64,000 nt of DNA. It comes from an uncultured Tropicimonas sp. (GTDB lineage Bacteria; Pseudomonadota; Alphaproteobacteria; Rhodobacterales; Rhodobacteraceae). The stretch covers positions 186,001 to 250,000 of the forward strand of contig CANMIP010000001.1 in assembly GCA_947497945.1 (NCBI GenBank). The letters run 5' to 3'. Within the stretch, counting starts at the first letter, position 1. Every line of letters begins with the position of its first letter. The translations under genes and the position numbers were made by a program. A model generated the notes under the pieces. It ran no database searches. It was given only the letters and a program-made list of their open reading frames with translations, and was not told the DNA's origin. Positions 36,984 through 45,616 of this stretch are shown here, in pieces.

Positions 36984-37586
36984 ATGACCCAAGCCCTGAT
37001 CGTGATCGATGTCCAGAATGACTTCTGCCTAGGCGGCGCCCTGGCGGTGCCGGGCGGCGACGAGATCGTCGAACGGATCAACACCATGCTGTCGGAGTTC
37101 CCGGTCCGCGTCTTCACACAGGATTGGCACCCGGCCGACCACAGCTCCTTCGCGTCACAGCATGACGACAAGTCACCCTTCGAGCTGACCGAGATGTCCT
37201 ACGGGCCGCAGGTCCTCTGGCCGGATCACTGTGTCCAGGGCAGCGAAGGCGCCGCTTTCCACCCCGGCTTGCTGACGGATCCGGCCGATCTCATCATCCG
37301 CAAGGGGTTTCGGCGCGAGATCGACAGTTATTCCGCCTTTTTCGAGAATGACAGGCGCACGCCAACCGGCTTGGAGGGGTATTTGAGATCCCGGGGCGTG
37401 GACAGGCTCGTTCTGGTCGGCCTGGCGACCGATTTCTGTGTCAGCTACTCCGCCCTGGACGCTGCGCGGCTTGGATTCCGGGTCGGCGTCGATCTCGACG
37501 CCTGCCGGGCAATCGACCTGGACGGATCGCTGGCCGCCGCGCTGGAGGGAATGGTCGAAGCAGGAATTGATCTGACCGGCGATTGA
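36984..37586 (+). CDS. pncA: Nicotinamidase
   Basis: A 200-residue cysteine amidohydrolase that converts nicotinamide to nicotinate, the first step of NAD salvage. The active-site aspartate is in VIDVQNDF, the metal site is DWHPADHSSF, the catalytic lysine is in IIRKGF, and the nucleophile is in GLATDFCVSYSALDA. I use the ATG at 36984 (MTQALIV), which has GGAGGTGG before it. pncB, the next enzyme of the pathway, follows after the histidine kinase gene. Confidence 0.95.
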   Translation: MTQALIVIDVQNDFCLGGALAVPGGDEIVERINTMLSEFPVRVFTQDWHPADHSSFASQHDDKSPFELTEMSYGPQVLWPDHCVQGSEGAAFHPGLLTDPADLIIRKGFRREIDSYSAFFENDRRTPTGLEGYLRSRGVDRLVLVGLATDFCVSYSALDAARLGFRVGVDLDACRAIDLDGSLAAALEGMVEAGIDLTGD

Positions 37587-37685
37587 GTCAGGGAAAATTA
37601 ACCAGACTGGAAGGCTTTTTTGCTTTCAATCGCGGCGTAGAGGCTGGCAAACAGGCCAGTTCCCCCGCCGCCCTATGGAGCGAAT

Positions 37686-39950
37686 ATGGACCCCGGAACC
37701 AAGGCTGCTGACAAGGCCCTGGAGGCATTTCAGGCAAAGCGCACCGCGGAGGGTCGCTTTCTGTCCTATTGTCGCGGGCGGGTGCGGAGCCTTCCGGACC
37801 GGATTGTCATCATCCCGCTCCTGTTTCCCATTGTCCTCTATGTCGGTGGGCTGACGACAGCCGTGATCGCCGCGCTGGTCGCCATTGCCGGCGAGTTGCT
37901 GGATGTTGCTGTCCTGAGACAATACGGGTGCCGTCGGTCCCTTGGCGACAATCTTTCGCTCGCAATGGGTGTCACAATCCTGTCCGGTGGCATCCAGTCC
38001 CTGGCGAATATCTATGGCGTGGCCCTGATCTATACACTCGGTGGCAGTGCGGCACGTGCCCTGGCCGGGGCCGCCTGTTTCGCTGCTATCCTGGACGCCG
38101 CCCTGCTGCTTTCGGCGCATCGCGGTGCCGCAATCCTGCGAATTCTGCTCTATGGCATTGCCCTCCTGACAATCGCCTTCCAGGAGATCAGTTCGATCGG
38201 CGCTGTCGATGATGCGCTGATGTTCGATCTCCTCAGCATCGCATTCCTGCTCTACATCTGCTGGACCGTTGTTCGAAAGGTGTTCGAATTGCAGAAGGTT
38301 CGCAACGCCACACGGATGGACACGCTGGAAAGCGCACGTGAACTGGCGCATGTGAACGAAGCGCTGATTCAATCCAGAAACACTGCGAAGCGCCTCGCGC
38401 TCGTCGCCGAACGCGCCAATGACAGCGTGGTCATGACGGACAGGGACGGCGTGATCACATGGGTCAACAAGGCATTCAGCAAGGTAACCGGCTATTCCTA
38501 TGCCGAGGCTGTCGGACGCAATATCAGCTTGCTTCATGGCCCCCAGACGGATTCCACGGCCTCGAAAGCGCTGCTTCGCGCCCGGGAAGAAGCACGCCCC
38601 ATTCGGCTCGAGATCATGTGTCATCACAAGGACGGGCGGCCGGTCTGGATCGAGGTGAACACCTGCCCGCTGTTCGACGACAAGGGTGAGCTGCTGAGCA
38701 TCGTCAGTATCGAGCGGGATATTGGCGAGGCAAAGGAACGCGAACGCGCGCTTGCCGAGGCCCGACGCCTTGCCGAGGAGTCGGAACGAGCCCGGCACAA
38801 CTTCCTGGCGACGATGAGCCACGAGATCAGAACACCAATGAATGGCGTCATTGGCACGACGGATCTCCTTATGGAAACGGATCTCGACAGCCAGCAACAC
38901 GCCCTGGTGCGAACCATCAGTGCCTCTGGCGAGTCCCTGCTCGGGATCATCAACGACATCCTGGATTTCTCGAAGCTCGAAGCCGGTCGGCTCGAGGTCC
39001 TCAAGGAACCTTTCTCGCCCCGAGACTGTTTTCGTTCCGCCGTAGATCTCGTCCAGCCGCTGGCCGATGCGAAGCAGCTTTCGCTCGATCTGGTGCTGCC
39101 GGCGAGCCTTCCGGAAAGCGCGCTTGGCGACAATCGACGGCTGGCGCAGGTTCTGCTGAACCTTCTGGGCAATGCGATCAAGTTCACCGAGACCGGTGGT
39201 GTGAGGCTGGAAGTGTCGGTCCGCCTCGAGAACGGCATCTGCCACTACCTGATTGCGGTGCGCGACACCGGGATGGGGATCCCTCCCGAACGGTTGGAGC
39301 GGATCTTCGAGAGCTTCGCCCAGGCAGATTCGAGCATAGCCGGCCGCTTTGGCGGCACCGGGCTGGGGCTGACGATTTCGAGACTCCTCGTTCTGGCCAT
39401 GGAAGGCGAGATTTCCGTGGCCTCGACGCCGGGCGAAGGATCTGTCTTTTTTGTCTCGCTTTCGCTGCCCCTTGCCGACGCGCTCGACTCCAGTCCGTCC
39501 TTTTCTGCGCCAGCGGGTCTTGGGCACGACATGTCCGGGTTCCTGGATGGCCTGAGGGTACTGGTCGCGGAAGACAACCGGACGAATATCCTCTTGTTGG
39601 AACGGATGCTCGATGGCACCGGCATCCAGACATTGCTTGCCGTCAACGGGCGGGAGGCCATCGAGATGTTCCGGCAGCAACGCCCGGATATCGTCCTGAT
39701 GGACATGCATATGCCGATCATCGACGGTCTCGCGGCAACACGGGCAATTCGGGAGATCGAAAGCCAGGCCGGCAAGGATCCCATTCCGATCATTGCCCTC
39801 ACCGCAAACGCCTTTCCCGAAGATCGCGACCTGTGCATGGACGCGGGAATGAACGGCTTCGTGACAAAACCGTTCCGCAAGCGTGACCTCCTGTCGGCAA
39901 TCGACGATTTCGCGCCGCGCGAGATTGTCCTTGCGCGGAACAGCTCTTGA
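37686..39950 (+). CDS. Hybrid sensor histidine kinase/response regulator
   Basis: A 754-residue hybrid kinase. Residues about 36-195 hold some six transmembrane helices with short loops, a membrane sensor rather than a periplasmic one. A PAS domain (about 235-350) follows, then a HisKA domain with phospho-acceptor H379 in FLATMSHEIRTPMNG, a HATPase domain (NLLGNAIKFTETGG, GTGLGLTIS) and a C-terminal receiver domain with phospho-acceptor D673 in VLMDMHMP. No separate response regulator or Hpt gene is adjacent. It sits between pncA and pncB in the same direction; whether it senses anything linked to NAD is unknown. Confidence 0.92.
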   Translation: MDPGTKAADKALEAFQAKRTAEGRFLSYCRGRVRSLPDRIVIIPLLFPIVLYVGGLTTAVIAALVAIAGELLDVAVLRQYGCRRSLGDNLSLAMGVTILSGGIQSLANIYGVALIYTLGGSAARALAGAACFAAILDAALLLSAHRGAAILRILLYGIALLTIAFQEISSIGAVDDALMFDLLSIAFLLYICWTVVRKVFELQKVRNATRMDTLESARELAHVNEALIQSRNTAKRLALVAERANDSVVMTDRDGVITWVNKAFSKVTGYSYAEAVGRNISLLHGPQTDSTASKALLRAREEARPIRLEIMCHHKDGRPVWIEVNTCPLFDDKGELLSIVSIERDIGEAKERERALAEARRLAEESERARHNFLATMSHEIRTPMNGVIGTTDLLMETDLDSQQHALVRTISASGESLLGIINDILDFSKLEAGRLEVLKEPFSPRDCFRSAVDLVQPLADAKQLSLDLVLPASLPESALGDNRRLAQVLLNLLGNAIKFTETGGVRLEVSVRLENGICHYLIAVRDTGMGIPPERLERIFESFAQADSSIAGRFGGTGLGLTISRLLVLAMEGEISVASTPGEGSVFFVSLSLPLADALDSSPSFSAPAGLGHDMSGFLDGLRVLVAEDNRTNILLLERMLDGTGIQTLLAVNGREAIEMFRQQRPDIVLMDMHMPIIDGLAATRAIREIESQAGKDPIPIIALTANAFPEDRDLCMDAGMNGFVTKPFRKRDLLSAIDDFAPREIVLARNSS

Positions 39951-40045
39951 TCGGAAACGCTCCGGCTGAGCCGTTAGGTTCGCCTCTTTTCTTCCGACGC
40001 CCGTGCCGATAGCTTGCGTCCTACTGCAAGAGAAAGGGTCGCTTC

Positions 40046-41338
40046 ATGGTGGATATCGCCACGCGCGTCTGGAACCACAAATGGAAGATCGACCCGATCG
40101 TCCGCTCCATGATCGACACGGACTTCTACAAGCTCTTGATGTGTCAATCGGTCTTCCGCAACAAGCCAGACGCCCGCGTCGAGTTTTCCCTGATCAACAG
40201 GAGCTCGGACATTCGCCTCGCCGAGTTGATCGACGAGCGGGAGCTTCGGGAACATCTCGACTATGCCCGCTCCCTGTCACTGACCCGCGGTGAGAGCACC
40301 TGGCTGCGCGGCAATACCTTTTATGGAAAACGCCAGATGTTCCGCTCGGATTTCATGGAGTGGTTCGAACAGATGCGTCTTCCGGAGTACAAGCTGGAAA
40401 AACGTGACGGTCAGTTCGAGTTGAGTTTCGAGGGCGCCTGGCACGAAGTCATGCTTTGGGAGATCCCGGCGCTGACGATCCTGATGGAGCTGCGCGGTCG
40501 TGCGGTCCTCAACCGGATGGAAAAGTTCGAGTTGCAGGTGCTCTATGCCCGCGCGATGACCAAGCTCTGGGAGAAGGTCGAACGCCTGCGGAAGGTCCCG
40601 GATCTGAAGATCGCCGATTTCGGAACGCGGCGACGCCATTCCTTCCTCTGGCAGGACTGGTGCGTCCAGGCGATGCTGGAAGGGCTCGGAGACACCTTTG
40701 TCGGAACCTCCAACTGCCTGATCGCGATGCGGCGCGAGGTCGAGGCAATCGGGACGAATGCCCATGAGCTGCCCATGGTTTATGCTGCCCTGGCCGAAGA
40801 CGATGAAGCGCTTGCCCAAGCGCCCTACCAGGTGCTGGAAGATTGGCAGGATGAGCATGACGGCAACCTTCTGATCATCCTGCCGGACACCTACGGCACC
40901 AAGGGTTTCCTGAAGCGCGCGCCGGATTGGCTCGCCGGCTGGACTGGCATCCGGATCGACAGCGGCGATCCCGTGGAGGGCGCGGAAACGGCCATCGAGT
41001 GGTGGGAGTCGCGCGGCGAGGATCCGCGCGAGAAACTGGTCATCTTCTCCGACGGCCTTGACGAAGACAGGATCATCGAGTTGCACAAACGGTTCAACGG
41101 CCGCGTTCGTGCGAGCTTTGGCTGGGGCACATTGCTGACCAATGATTTCATGGGATTGGTGCCGGATGACGCGATCCGACCGTTCTCGCTCGTGTGCAAG
41201 GCCGTTTCGGCAAATGGCGTGCCGACGGTCAAGCTGTCCGACAATCCCAACAAGTCGATGGGACCGGCCGAGCAGGTCGCGCGTTACAAGCGTGTCTTTG
41301 AGGTCGGAGAGCAGACGCCGATAGACGTTACAGTCTGA
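40046..41338 (+). CDS. pncB: Nicotinate phosphoribosyltransferase
   Basis: A 430-residue enzyme that joins nicotinate to PRPP to form nicotinate mononucleotide, with ATP hydrolysis. The N-terminal DTDFYKLLMCQSVF, the core FGTRRRHSFLWQ, GTSNCLIA and IRIDSGDPVEG, and the C-terminal SFGWGTLLTND are family hallmarks. With pncA it completes nicotinamide salvage into the Preiss-Handler pathway. The ribosome site is only a GGGTCGC-type purine stretch. Confidence 0.96.
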   Translation: MVDIATRVWNHKWKIDPIVRSMIDTDFYKLLMCQSVFRNKPDARVEFSLINRSSDIRLAELIDERELREHLDYARSLSLTRGESTWLRGNTFYGKRQMFRSDFMEWFEQMRLPEYKLEKRDGQFELSFEGAWHEVMLWEIPALTILMELRGRAVLNRMEKFELQVLYARAMTKLWEKVERLRKVPDLKIADFGTRRRHSFLWQDWCVQAMLEGLGDTFVGTSNCLIAMRREVEAIGTNAHELPMVYAALAEDDEALAQAPYQVLEDWQDEHDGNLLIILPDTYGTKGFLKRAPDWLAGWTGIRIDSGDPVEGAETAIEWWESRGEDPREKLVIFSDGLDEDRIIELHKRFNGRVRASFGWGTLLTNDFMGLVPDDAIRPFSLVCKAVSANGVPTVKLSDNPNKSMGPAEQVARYKRVFEVGEQTPIDVTV

Positions 41339-41613
41339 AACGTCGCGCCCTAAAAGCGTCTCCCGAGCCTCGCTTGAGGGGCTGCTCGTGTATCCGCCTA
41401 TATCGGAGGATGGATTCTGCCAGCCAGTCTTCCGTCAGCGCTGCGAGCGCGGTCCCGGGAATTGATGGAAGCAGGGTTGGACGGTGCTGTGTTGCGCGTT
41501 TGCCGAAGCTTTCACTCGGACAGTTGGCGAGCGCCGCGTATCCTGATCTTGCGCACATATCCGGAGCCGGCGCCAAGCTGCTTTCTTCTTTGCCTCGCAA
41601 GCCAGTGCCAAGC

Positions 41614-42036
41614 TCAGTCCTCGCCTGAAACCGGCTTTCGCAAGGTCTTGATTGCGCCTCTTTGGCTCTTCTTGTCCAATCTTCGGCGCTTGGAGGACAA
41701 GGTCGGACGGGTTGCTATGCGCCTGCGTGGCGCCTGCAGGGCCTTCCGGATCATCTCGGCAAGCCGCTCGCGCGCGATCTCCCGGTTTCGGGCCTGGCTG
41801 CGGGTGTCCTCGACGCGAAGGAGAATCGCACCGTCAGAGGTCCATTTTCGTCCGGCATTGCGCTTGAGCCTAGACTTGACCGGACCGGTCAGGTTGGGGC
41901 TTCGCGCTGCCTCGAAGCGCAGCTCGACCGCGGTCGAGACCTTGTTGACATTCTGTCCACCCGGACCGGACGAGCGACTGAATTGTTCGGTCAACTCCCA
42001 GTCTTCGATCATGATCTCGTCATTGATTCTGAGCAT
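41614..42036 (-). CDS. arfB: Ribosome rescue factor ArfB (YaeJ-like peptidyl-tRNA hydrolase)
   Basis: A 140-residue release-factor-like hydrolase that frees stalled ribosomes without a stop codon. The GGQ motif is in RSSGPGGQNVNKVST. The C-terminal tail is highly basic (RRIATRPTLSSKRRRLDKKSQRG is its core region), as needed to enter the empty mRNA channel. The domain that reads stop codons is absent, which separates it from prfB. The start at 42036 has GGGGCGGAG before it; a frame 24 bases longer has no such site. It lies about 200 bp downstream of the small RNA/ORF unit on the same strand. Confidence 0.9.
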   Translation of the reverse strand: MLRINDEIMIEDWELTEQFSRSSGPGGQNVNKVSTAVELRFEAARSPNLTGPVKSRLKRNAGRKWTSDGAILLRVEDTRSQARNREIARERLAEMIRKALQAPRRRIATRPTLSSKRRRLDKKSQRGAIKTLRKPVSGED

Positions 42037-42237
42037 TTCTCCGCCCCTTCCTGCCATCACCTAGACCGAAGGCAGCAGGCACCGCCACCCTGAACGGAAC
42101 AGTTTTCTACTCTCTCGGGAATCGAGTTCTCACCCGGGGCGCCGTGTGGGCAGGAGCTTGTCCCAGGGATTTCGCCTGAGCAGCCGCGAAGATCTCAGGT
42201 CCTTGGCCGGTATGCTTGAAGTCGCTCCTCAGAACTG

Positions 42238-42266
42238 AAAAGGCCGCTCTTATTCAGAGCGGCCTT
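42238..42266 (-). terminator. Intrinsic terminator of small RNA unit
   Basis: On the minus strand AAGGCCGCTCT and AGAGCGGCCTT form an 11-bp stem with a 5-nt loop, followed by TTTT then CAG. It ends the transcript that contains the 18-codon ORF at 42393 and precedes arfB by about 200 bp. Confidence 0.8.
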
Positions 42267-42420
42267 CCGAGCTATCATGGAGGTGAGGTCTCTTGGACCC
42301 ATAAGTCCGTCGAGAAGCTAAGCCTCTGGGGCCTGCCTAACGGCGTGTCTCCTCAATATCATCGACACCTCTCTCCAGCATGACTCTCGACACTGGATCA
42401 CCTCCTTTCGCTTGTTGCGG
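42240..42420 (-). ncRNA. Candidate structured small RNA with Shine-Dalgarno/anti-Shine-Dalgarno pair
   Basis: The minus-strand transcript would contain AAAGGAGGTGATCC (42395-42408), a 14-nt perfect complement of the 16S rRNA 3' end. An 18-codon ORF follows. Next come a stem AGAGGC-TTA-GCTTCT, a stem GGAC-TTATG-GGTCC (one base left unpaired), then CCTCACCTCC (42279-42288) and a terminator. The TCACCTCC inside the last element is an exact 8-nt complement of GGAGGTGA in the ribosome site, so the RNA could fold to hide it. TTGACA on the minus strand (42451-42456) is a possible -35. I cannot match it to a known RNA family. Confidence 0.5.
42337..42393 (-). CDS. 18-codon small ORF with perfect ribosome site
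   Basis: GTG start, 18 codons, TAG stop. It would encode MSRVMLERGVDDIEETRR. The AGGAGG core lies 7 nt before the GTG, ideal spacing, within a 14-nt perfect match to the anti-Shine-Dalgarno. The peptide is charged and has no signal or membrane segment. A second possible start is the internal ATG at codon 5. It may be a leader peptide whose translation controls the RNA fold, or a genuine microprotein. Function unknown. Confidence 0.5.
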   Translation of the reverse strand: MSRVMLERGVDDIEETRR

Positions 42421-42450
42421 TTGCCTTCAGCGTGGCACAAATGAGTTACC

Positions 42451-42456
42451 TGTCAA
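42451..42456 (-). promoter_or_regulatory. Candidate -35 of the small RNA unit
   Basis: TTGACA on the minus strand overlaps the last codons of the queuosine-precursor transporter gene, about 43 bp before the ribosome site of the small ORF. A -10 at the expected distance is weak (region 42428-42434), as is usual in alphaproteobacteria. Confidence 0.35.
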
Positions 42457-43085
42457 TGAATTTCTGCGCTTCGCGACATCAAACGCCCGACAATGAGGCG
42501 GAACGGGATCAGCGCGATCAGGGCCAGCGACAGCTTGACCATCCAGTCGGCAATGGCGAGCGAGACCCAGAGAGGCGCTTCAGGACCGCCGCCCAGAAGC
42601 GGAAGGCTGTCCTGCGCCCAGGCCGGAATATTCCCGGGTTCCAACCCGTTGAACGTTGCCGAAAAGGCGATGGAAAAGAAGATGATGGTGTCCAGGGAAG
42701 ACCCGACAAGCGTCGAAGCAAGCGGTGCGCGCCACCAACGACCCTCACGAAGACGATCGAACACCGCGATGTCCAGAAGTTGGGCAGCCAGGAAAGCCGT
42801 TCCGGACCCGAGCGCGACACGAAGCGTGACAAGCGGACCAAACTCGCCGTGAATCTGGCTTCCGATCAATGAGCAGGCAACCCCGACCAGAAAACCGATA
42901 AACACGACACGCCGTGCCGGACCGGCACCGTAGAGGCGGTTCATCAGGTCCGTGACGAGGAATGCGAAGGGGTAGGTGAGTGCGCCCCATGTCAACCATT
43001 GTCCCAGCAGGTGCTGGACAAGAATGTTGGAGACCACGACAACCGCGGCCATGGCAAGGATGCCGGGAAGATATTTTCGAGCCAT
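42453..43085 (-). CDS. Queuosine precursor transporter (YhhQ/VUT family)
   Basis: A 210-residue inner-membrane protein with about six transmembrane helices of the vitamin uptake transporter family that imports queuosine precursors (preQ0/preQ1). Characteristic pieces are LTWGALTYPFAFLVTDLMNRLYG and ASTLVGSSLDTIIFFSIAF. The start at 43085 (MARKYLPG) has AAGGAAGGC nearby. A longer frame to 43289 lacks a ribosome site and is not membrane-like. I see no clear preQ1 riboswitch in the leader. Confidence 0.88.
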   Translation of the reverse strand: MARKYLPGILAMAAVVVVSNILVQHLLGQWLTWGALTYPFAFLVTDLMNRLYGAGPARRVVFIGFLVGVACSLIGSQIHGEFGPLVTLRVALGSGTAFLAAQLLDIAVFDRLREGRWWRAPLASTLVGSSLDTIIFFSIAFSATFNGLEPGNIPAWAQDSLPLLGGGPEAPLWVSLAIADWMVKLSLALIALIPFRLIVGRLMSRSAEIH

Positions 43086-43391
43086 TCTCTTTGCCTTCCT
43101 TGTCGGAGACCCCCGCGCGCCATGATGGGCGCTGCGAACTGTCGCCGCATCTCCGTATGTCGCGCTTCTGAAGCGGGCGTAATAGGCAGCACATACACGA
43201 ATCGCAACTGTTTTGTCAGCAGGATCTGGACAGGGTGGATCTGGGCCCGCAGGGATTCGAAGAAATCGAAGGCCCTGCGCGGATTTCACATTTCGACGAA
43301 AGCGAAACAGTTTGCATTAGCCAGATCTTAAGCAGGATTCGGGAAAGATGCCCTCAAGGCTCAGAAGAGTCGGACTCAAGGAGGGTGTCGC
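43086..43391. other. Divergent control region transporter/fliF
   Basis: This 306-bp gap separates the queuosine-precursor transporter from fliF. Apart from the CtrA-like box at 43317 I see no recognisable element. Short frames on both strands have no supporting signals. Confidence 0.4.
43317..43331 (+). promoter_or_regulatory. CtrA-like box before fliF
   Basis: TTAG-N7-TTAA matches seven of eight consensus bases of a CtrA site and lies 60 bp upstream of the fliF start codon, a position typical for CtrA-activated early flagellar genes. Confidence 0.55.
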
Positions 43392-45017
43392 GTGCAGAAC
43401 GTACTCGGGATTTGGTCAGGACTGGACACACGCCGCAAGGTAACTGTGTTTGTGGCGACCGTCGCCATGTTCGCCGCCGTTCTCGCATTGTCGCAGATGG
43501 TCTCCACCAAACGCCTGGAATTGCTCTACGCCGGACTGGAAAGTCGCGCCGCCGGCGATGTTGTCACGGCCCTCGAACAGCAGGGGGTCGTCTACGAGGT
43601 GCGCGGCAACTCGATCTATGTCGATGCGACCCAGAGGGACGAGCTTCGCATGATCCTTGCCGGTCAGGGGCTGCCGGCAAACGGGTCGGCGGGATACGAG
43701 TTGCTGGATAGCCTGTCTGGATTTGGCACGACATCGCAGATGTTCGACGCCGCCTATTGGCGCGCCAAGGAAGGAGAGCTTGCCCGTACCATTGTCGCGA
43801 GCCCGCAGATCAAGTCGGCGCGCGTGCATATCTCGAAGCCGCCTGCGAGCGGTTTTCGGCGCAATCAGGGCGCAACGGCCTCTGTTGTCGTTTCAGCCGC
43901 AAGCGCTACGCTTACGGAAGCCAATGCGCGCGGGCTCCGCTTTCTCGTCGCATCGGCAGTGCCCGGTCTGAAGCCAGAGGAAGTCTCTGTAATCGATGGA
44001 GATAGCGGCCAGGTTATCGGCGGAGAAGTCACCGCATCAGTGGAATCGACGAAACGTGCCGCGGCGCTCAAACGCAATGTAGAGCGGTTGCTGGAAGCCC
44101 GGGTCGGTCCGGGCAACGCAATCGTGGAGTTGAGCCTAGAAGCTGTCACCGAACGGGAATCGATCGTCGAGCGGAGATTCGATCCGGAAGGTCGCGTGGC
44201 CATTTCGACCGAGGTCGAAGAGCTCTCTTCGTCTTCCAAGGGAACGGGAAGCAGCGGGGTCACTGTCGCGAGCAACTTGCCCGATGGCGACGCCGGCGCC
44301 GGCGGCGGAGAGAAGTCCGATCAGGACAGCCAGACACGAGAACGCACGAATTACGAGGTCTCGGAGACACAGCGGGAAATCCTGCGTGTGCCCGGCGCGG
44401 TGAAACGTCTGACGGTCGCCGTCCTGGTCAACGCCGTGTCGCAGATCGATGACACCGGCGCGGAGGTCACGCTGCCGCGTTCGGAAGAAGAACTTGGCGA
44501 CCTTAAGTCGTTGATCGAAGCCGCTGTCGGTTTTGACGAGGCCCGGGGGGATCAGATCACGATCCGTTCCCTTGAATTCCAACCGCTTGCCACATCCGGG
44601 AGCCTGCCCTTGGACAGTGGCATGAGTCGACTGGACATCATCTCGATCGCCCAGATTGCCGTCTTGTCGATTGTTGCGCTGGTCCTGGGCCTGTTTGTCG
44701 TGCGCCCAATCATGATGCAGAAATCCGCGCCCCAGATGCTGGAGCTTGCTCCGCCTCCGGCCTCCAATGGCCTAACGGCTGAAGCAACCGACGGACCACC
44801 CGAAGCCCTGACCGGCGAAATAGACACAGGCGGGGATTCGATGGCGCTACCGGATATCGGAGGGTTCGGAGCACCCGCTGAGGGCGGCCTGCCGATGCTT
44901 GCGATGAACTCCGACGATCCCGTCGAGCGGTTGCGCCAGCTTATCCGGGATCGTCAACAGGACACCGTCGAGGTGCTCAAGACCTGGATGGAAGATGACA
45001 AGGAGAAAGCAAAATGA
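43392..45017 (+). CDS. fliF: Flagellar MS-ring protein FliF
   Basis: A 541-residue inner-membrane ring protein. Transmembrane helices are near residues 18-36 and 415-440. The periplasmic ring-building motifs include LELLYAGLE, RTIVASPQIKSARVHIS, GLKPEEVSVIDGDSG and YEVSETQREILRVPGAVKRL. The C-terminal cytosolic tail (DDPVERLRQLIRDRQQDTVEVLKTW) is the FliG-binding end. The start is GTG. It overlaps fliH directly by four bases, so fliG, which often follows fliF, is not here. Confidence 0.95.
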   Translation: MQNVLGIWSGLDTRRKVTVFVATVAMFAAVLALSQMVSTKRLELLYAGLESRAAGDVVTALEQQGVVYEVRGNSIYVDATQRDELRMILAGQGLPANGSAGYELLDSLSGFGTTSQMFDAAYWRAKEGELARTIVASPQIKSARVHISKPPASGFRRNQGATASVVVSAASATLTEANARGLRFLVASAVPGLKPEEVSVIDGDSGQVIGGEVTASVESTKRAAALKRNVERLLEARVGPGNAIVELSLEAVTERESIVERRFDPEGRVAISTEVEELSSSSKGTGSSGVTVASNLPDGDAGAGGGEKSDQDSQTRERTNYEVSETQREILRVPGAVKRLTVAVLVNAVSQIDDTGAEVTLPRSEEELGDLKSLIEAAVGFDEARGDQITIRSLEFQPLATSGSLPLDSGMSRLDIISIAQIAVLSIVALVLGLFVVRPIMMQKSAPQMLELAPPPASNGLTAEATDGPPEALTGEIDTGGDSMALPDIGGFGAPAEGGLPMLAMNSDDPVERLRQLIRDRQQDTVEVLKTWMEDDKEKAK

Positions 45018-45616
45018 GCCGACCCTGGCAACTCGATAGTTTTGACACGGCCAGCCCGGTTGCATCCATGTCCGCTCCGGTTTCCGATACCGTCCTTGAA
45101 GAGGAACGGCTGCAATCCTTTGATCGAGGTTACAAGGACGGCTGGGACGATGCAGCGCGGGCGCATGCGGAAGAACAAGCCACCATTTCGGCCGAACTGG
45201 CCGGCAATCTCCAGACCTTGTCCTTCACCTATCACGAGGCACGCAGTGCGGTGCTCCGCGAGATGGAAGGTATCCTTAAGGGCGTCGTCTCACGTGTTCT
45301 ACCCGGAACAATGGAGAGAACGCTCGGCCAGATGATTCTGGAGCGCGTCAACGAAGCCGCCGAAAGCGCCGCCGACATCACGGCGGAAGTGATCGTGAAT
45401 CCCGAGAATGCGGACCGTGTTCGCAACCTTCTCGAAGGAATGATCGCGCCGCCGATCCAGGTTCAGGAAGAGACCTCTCTCGGCGAGGGACAAGCCTATA
45501 TCCGGCTTGGTGGCAGCGAACAGAAGATCGATCTGGAGGCCGTTCTTCAGGGATTGTCGGATGCGGTTTCGGAATTCTTTGAGACACCCGAGCAGATGGA
45601 GGCAGCAAATGTCTGA
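45014..45616 (+). CDS. fliH: Flagellar assembly protein FliH
   Basis: A 200-residue cytoplasmic regulator of the FliI ATPase. The central part is helical with conserved small and acidic residues (GYKDGWDDAARAHAEEQ), and the C-terminal half has the V-ATPase E-subunit-like pattern (VVSRVLPGTMERTLGQMILERV, AEVIVNPENADRVRNLLEG). It is coupled to fliF by ATGA and overlaps fliN by 8 bp. Its partner gene fliI is 29 kb away in the window. Confidence 0.82.
   Translation: MSRPWQLDSFDTASPVASMSAPVSDTVLEEERLQSFDRGYKDGWDDAARAHAEEQATISAELAGNLQTLSFTYHEARSAVLREMEGILKGVVSRVLPGTMERTLGQMILERVNEAAESAADITAEVIVNPENADRVRNLLEGMIAPPIQVQEETSLGEGQAYIRLGGSEQKIDLEAVLQGLSDAVSEFFETPEQMEAANV

Noticed and set aside
41339-41613. 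Minus-strand 90-codon frame after pncB
   Set aside because: No ribosome site, no recognisable motif, and codon use unlike the neighbours.
42395-42408. Plus-strand GGATCACCTCCTTT looks like the 3' end of 16S rRNA
   Set aside because: Only about 15 bases match and the sequence before it is not 16S-like. It is better explained as the perfect ribosome site of the minus-strand small ORF.
42453-43289. Longer start for the queuosine-precursor transporter
   Set aside because: The extra 68 residues are not membrane-like and no ribosome site supports them; the ATG at 43085 has one.
43086-43330. Possible preQ1 riboswitch before the queuosine-precursor transporter
   Set aside because: I looked for the short H-type pseudoknot pattern with an A-rich tail and did not find it. 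A covariance-model search would be needed to exclude other classes.
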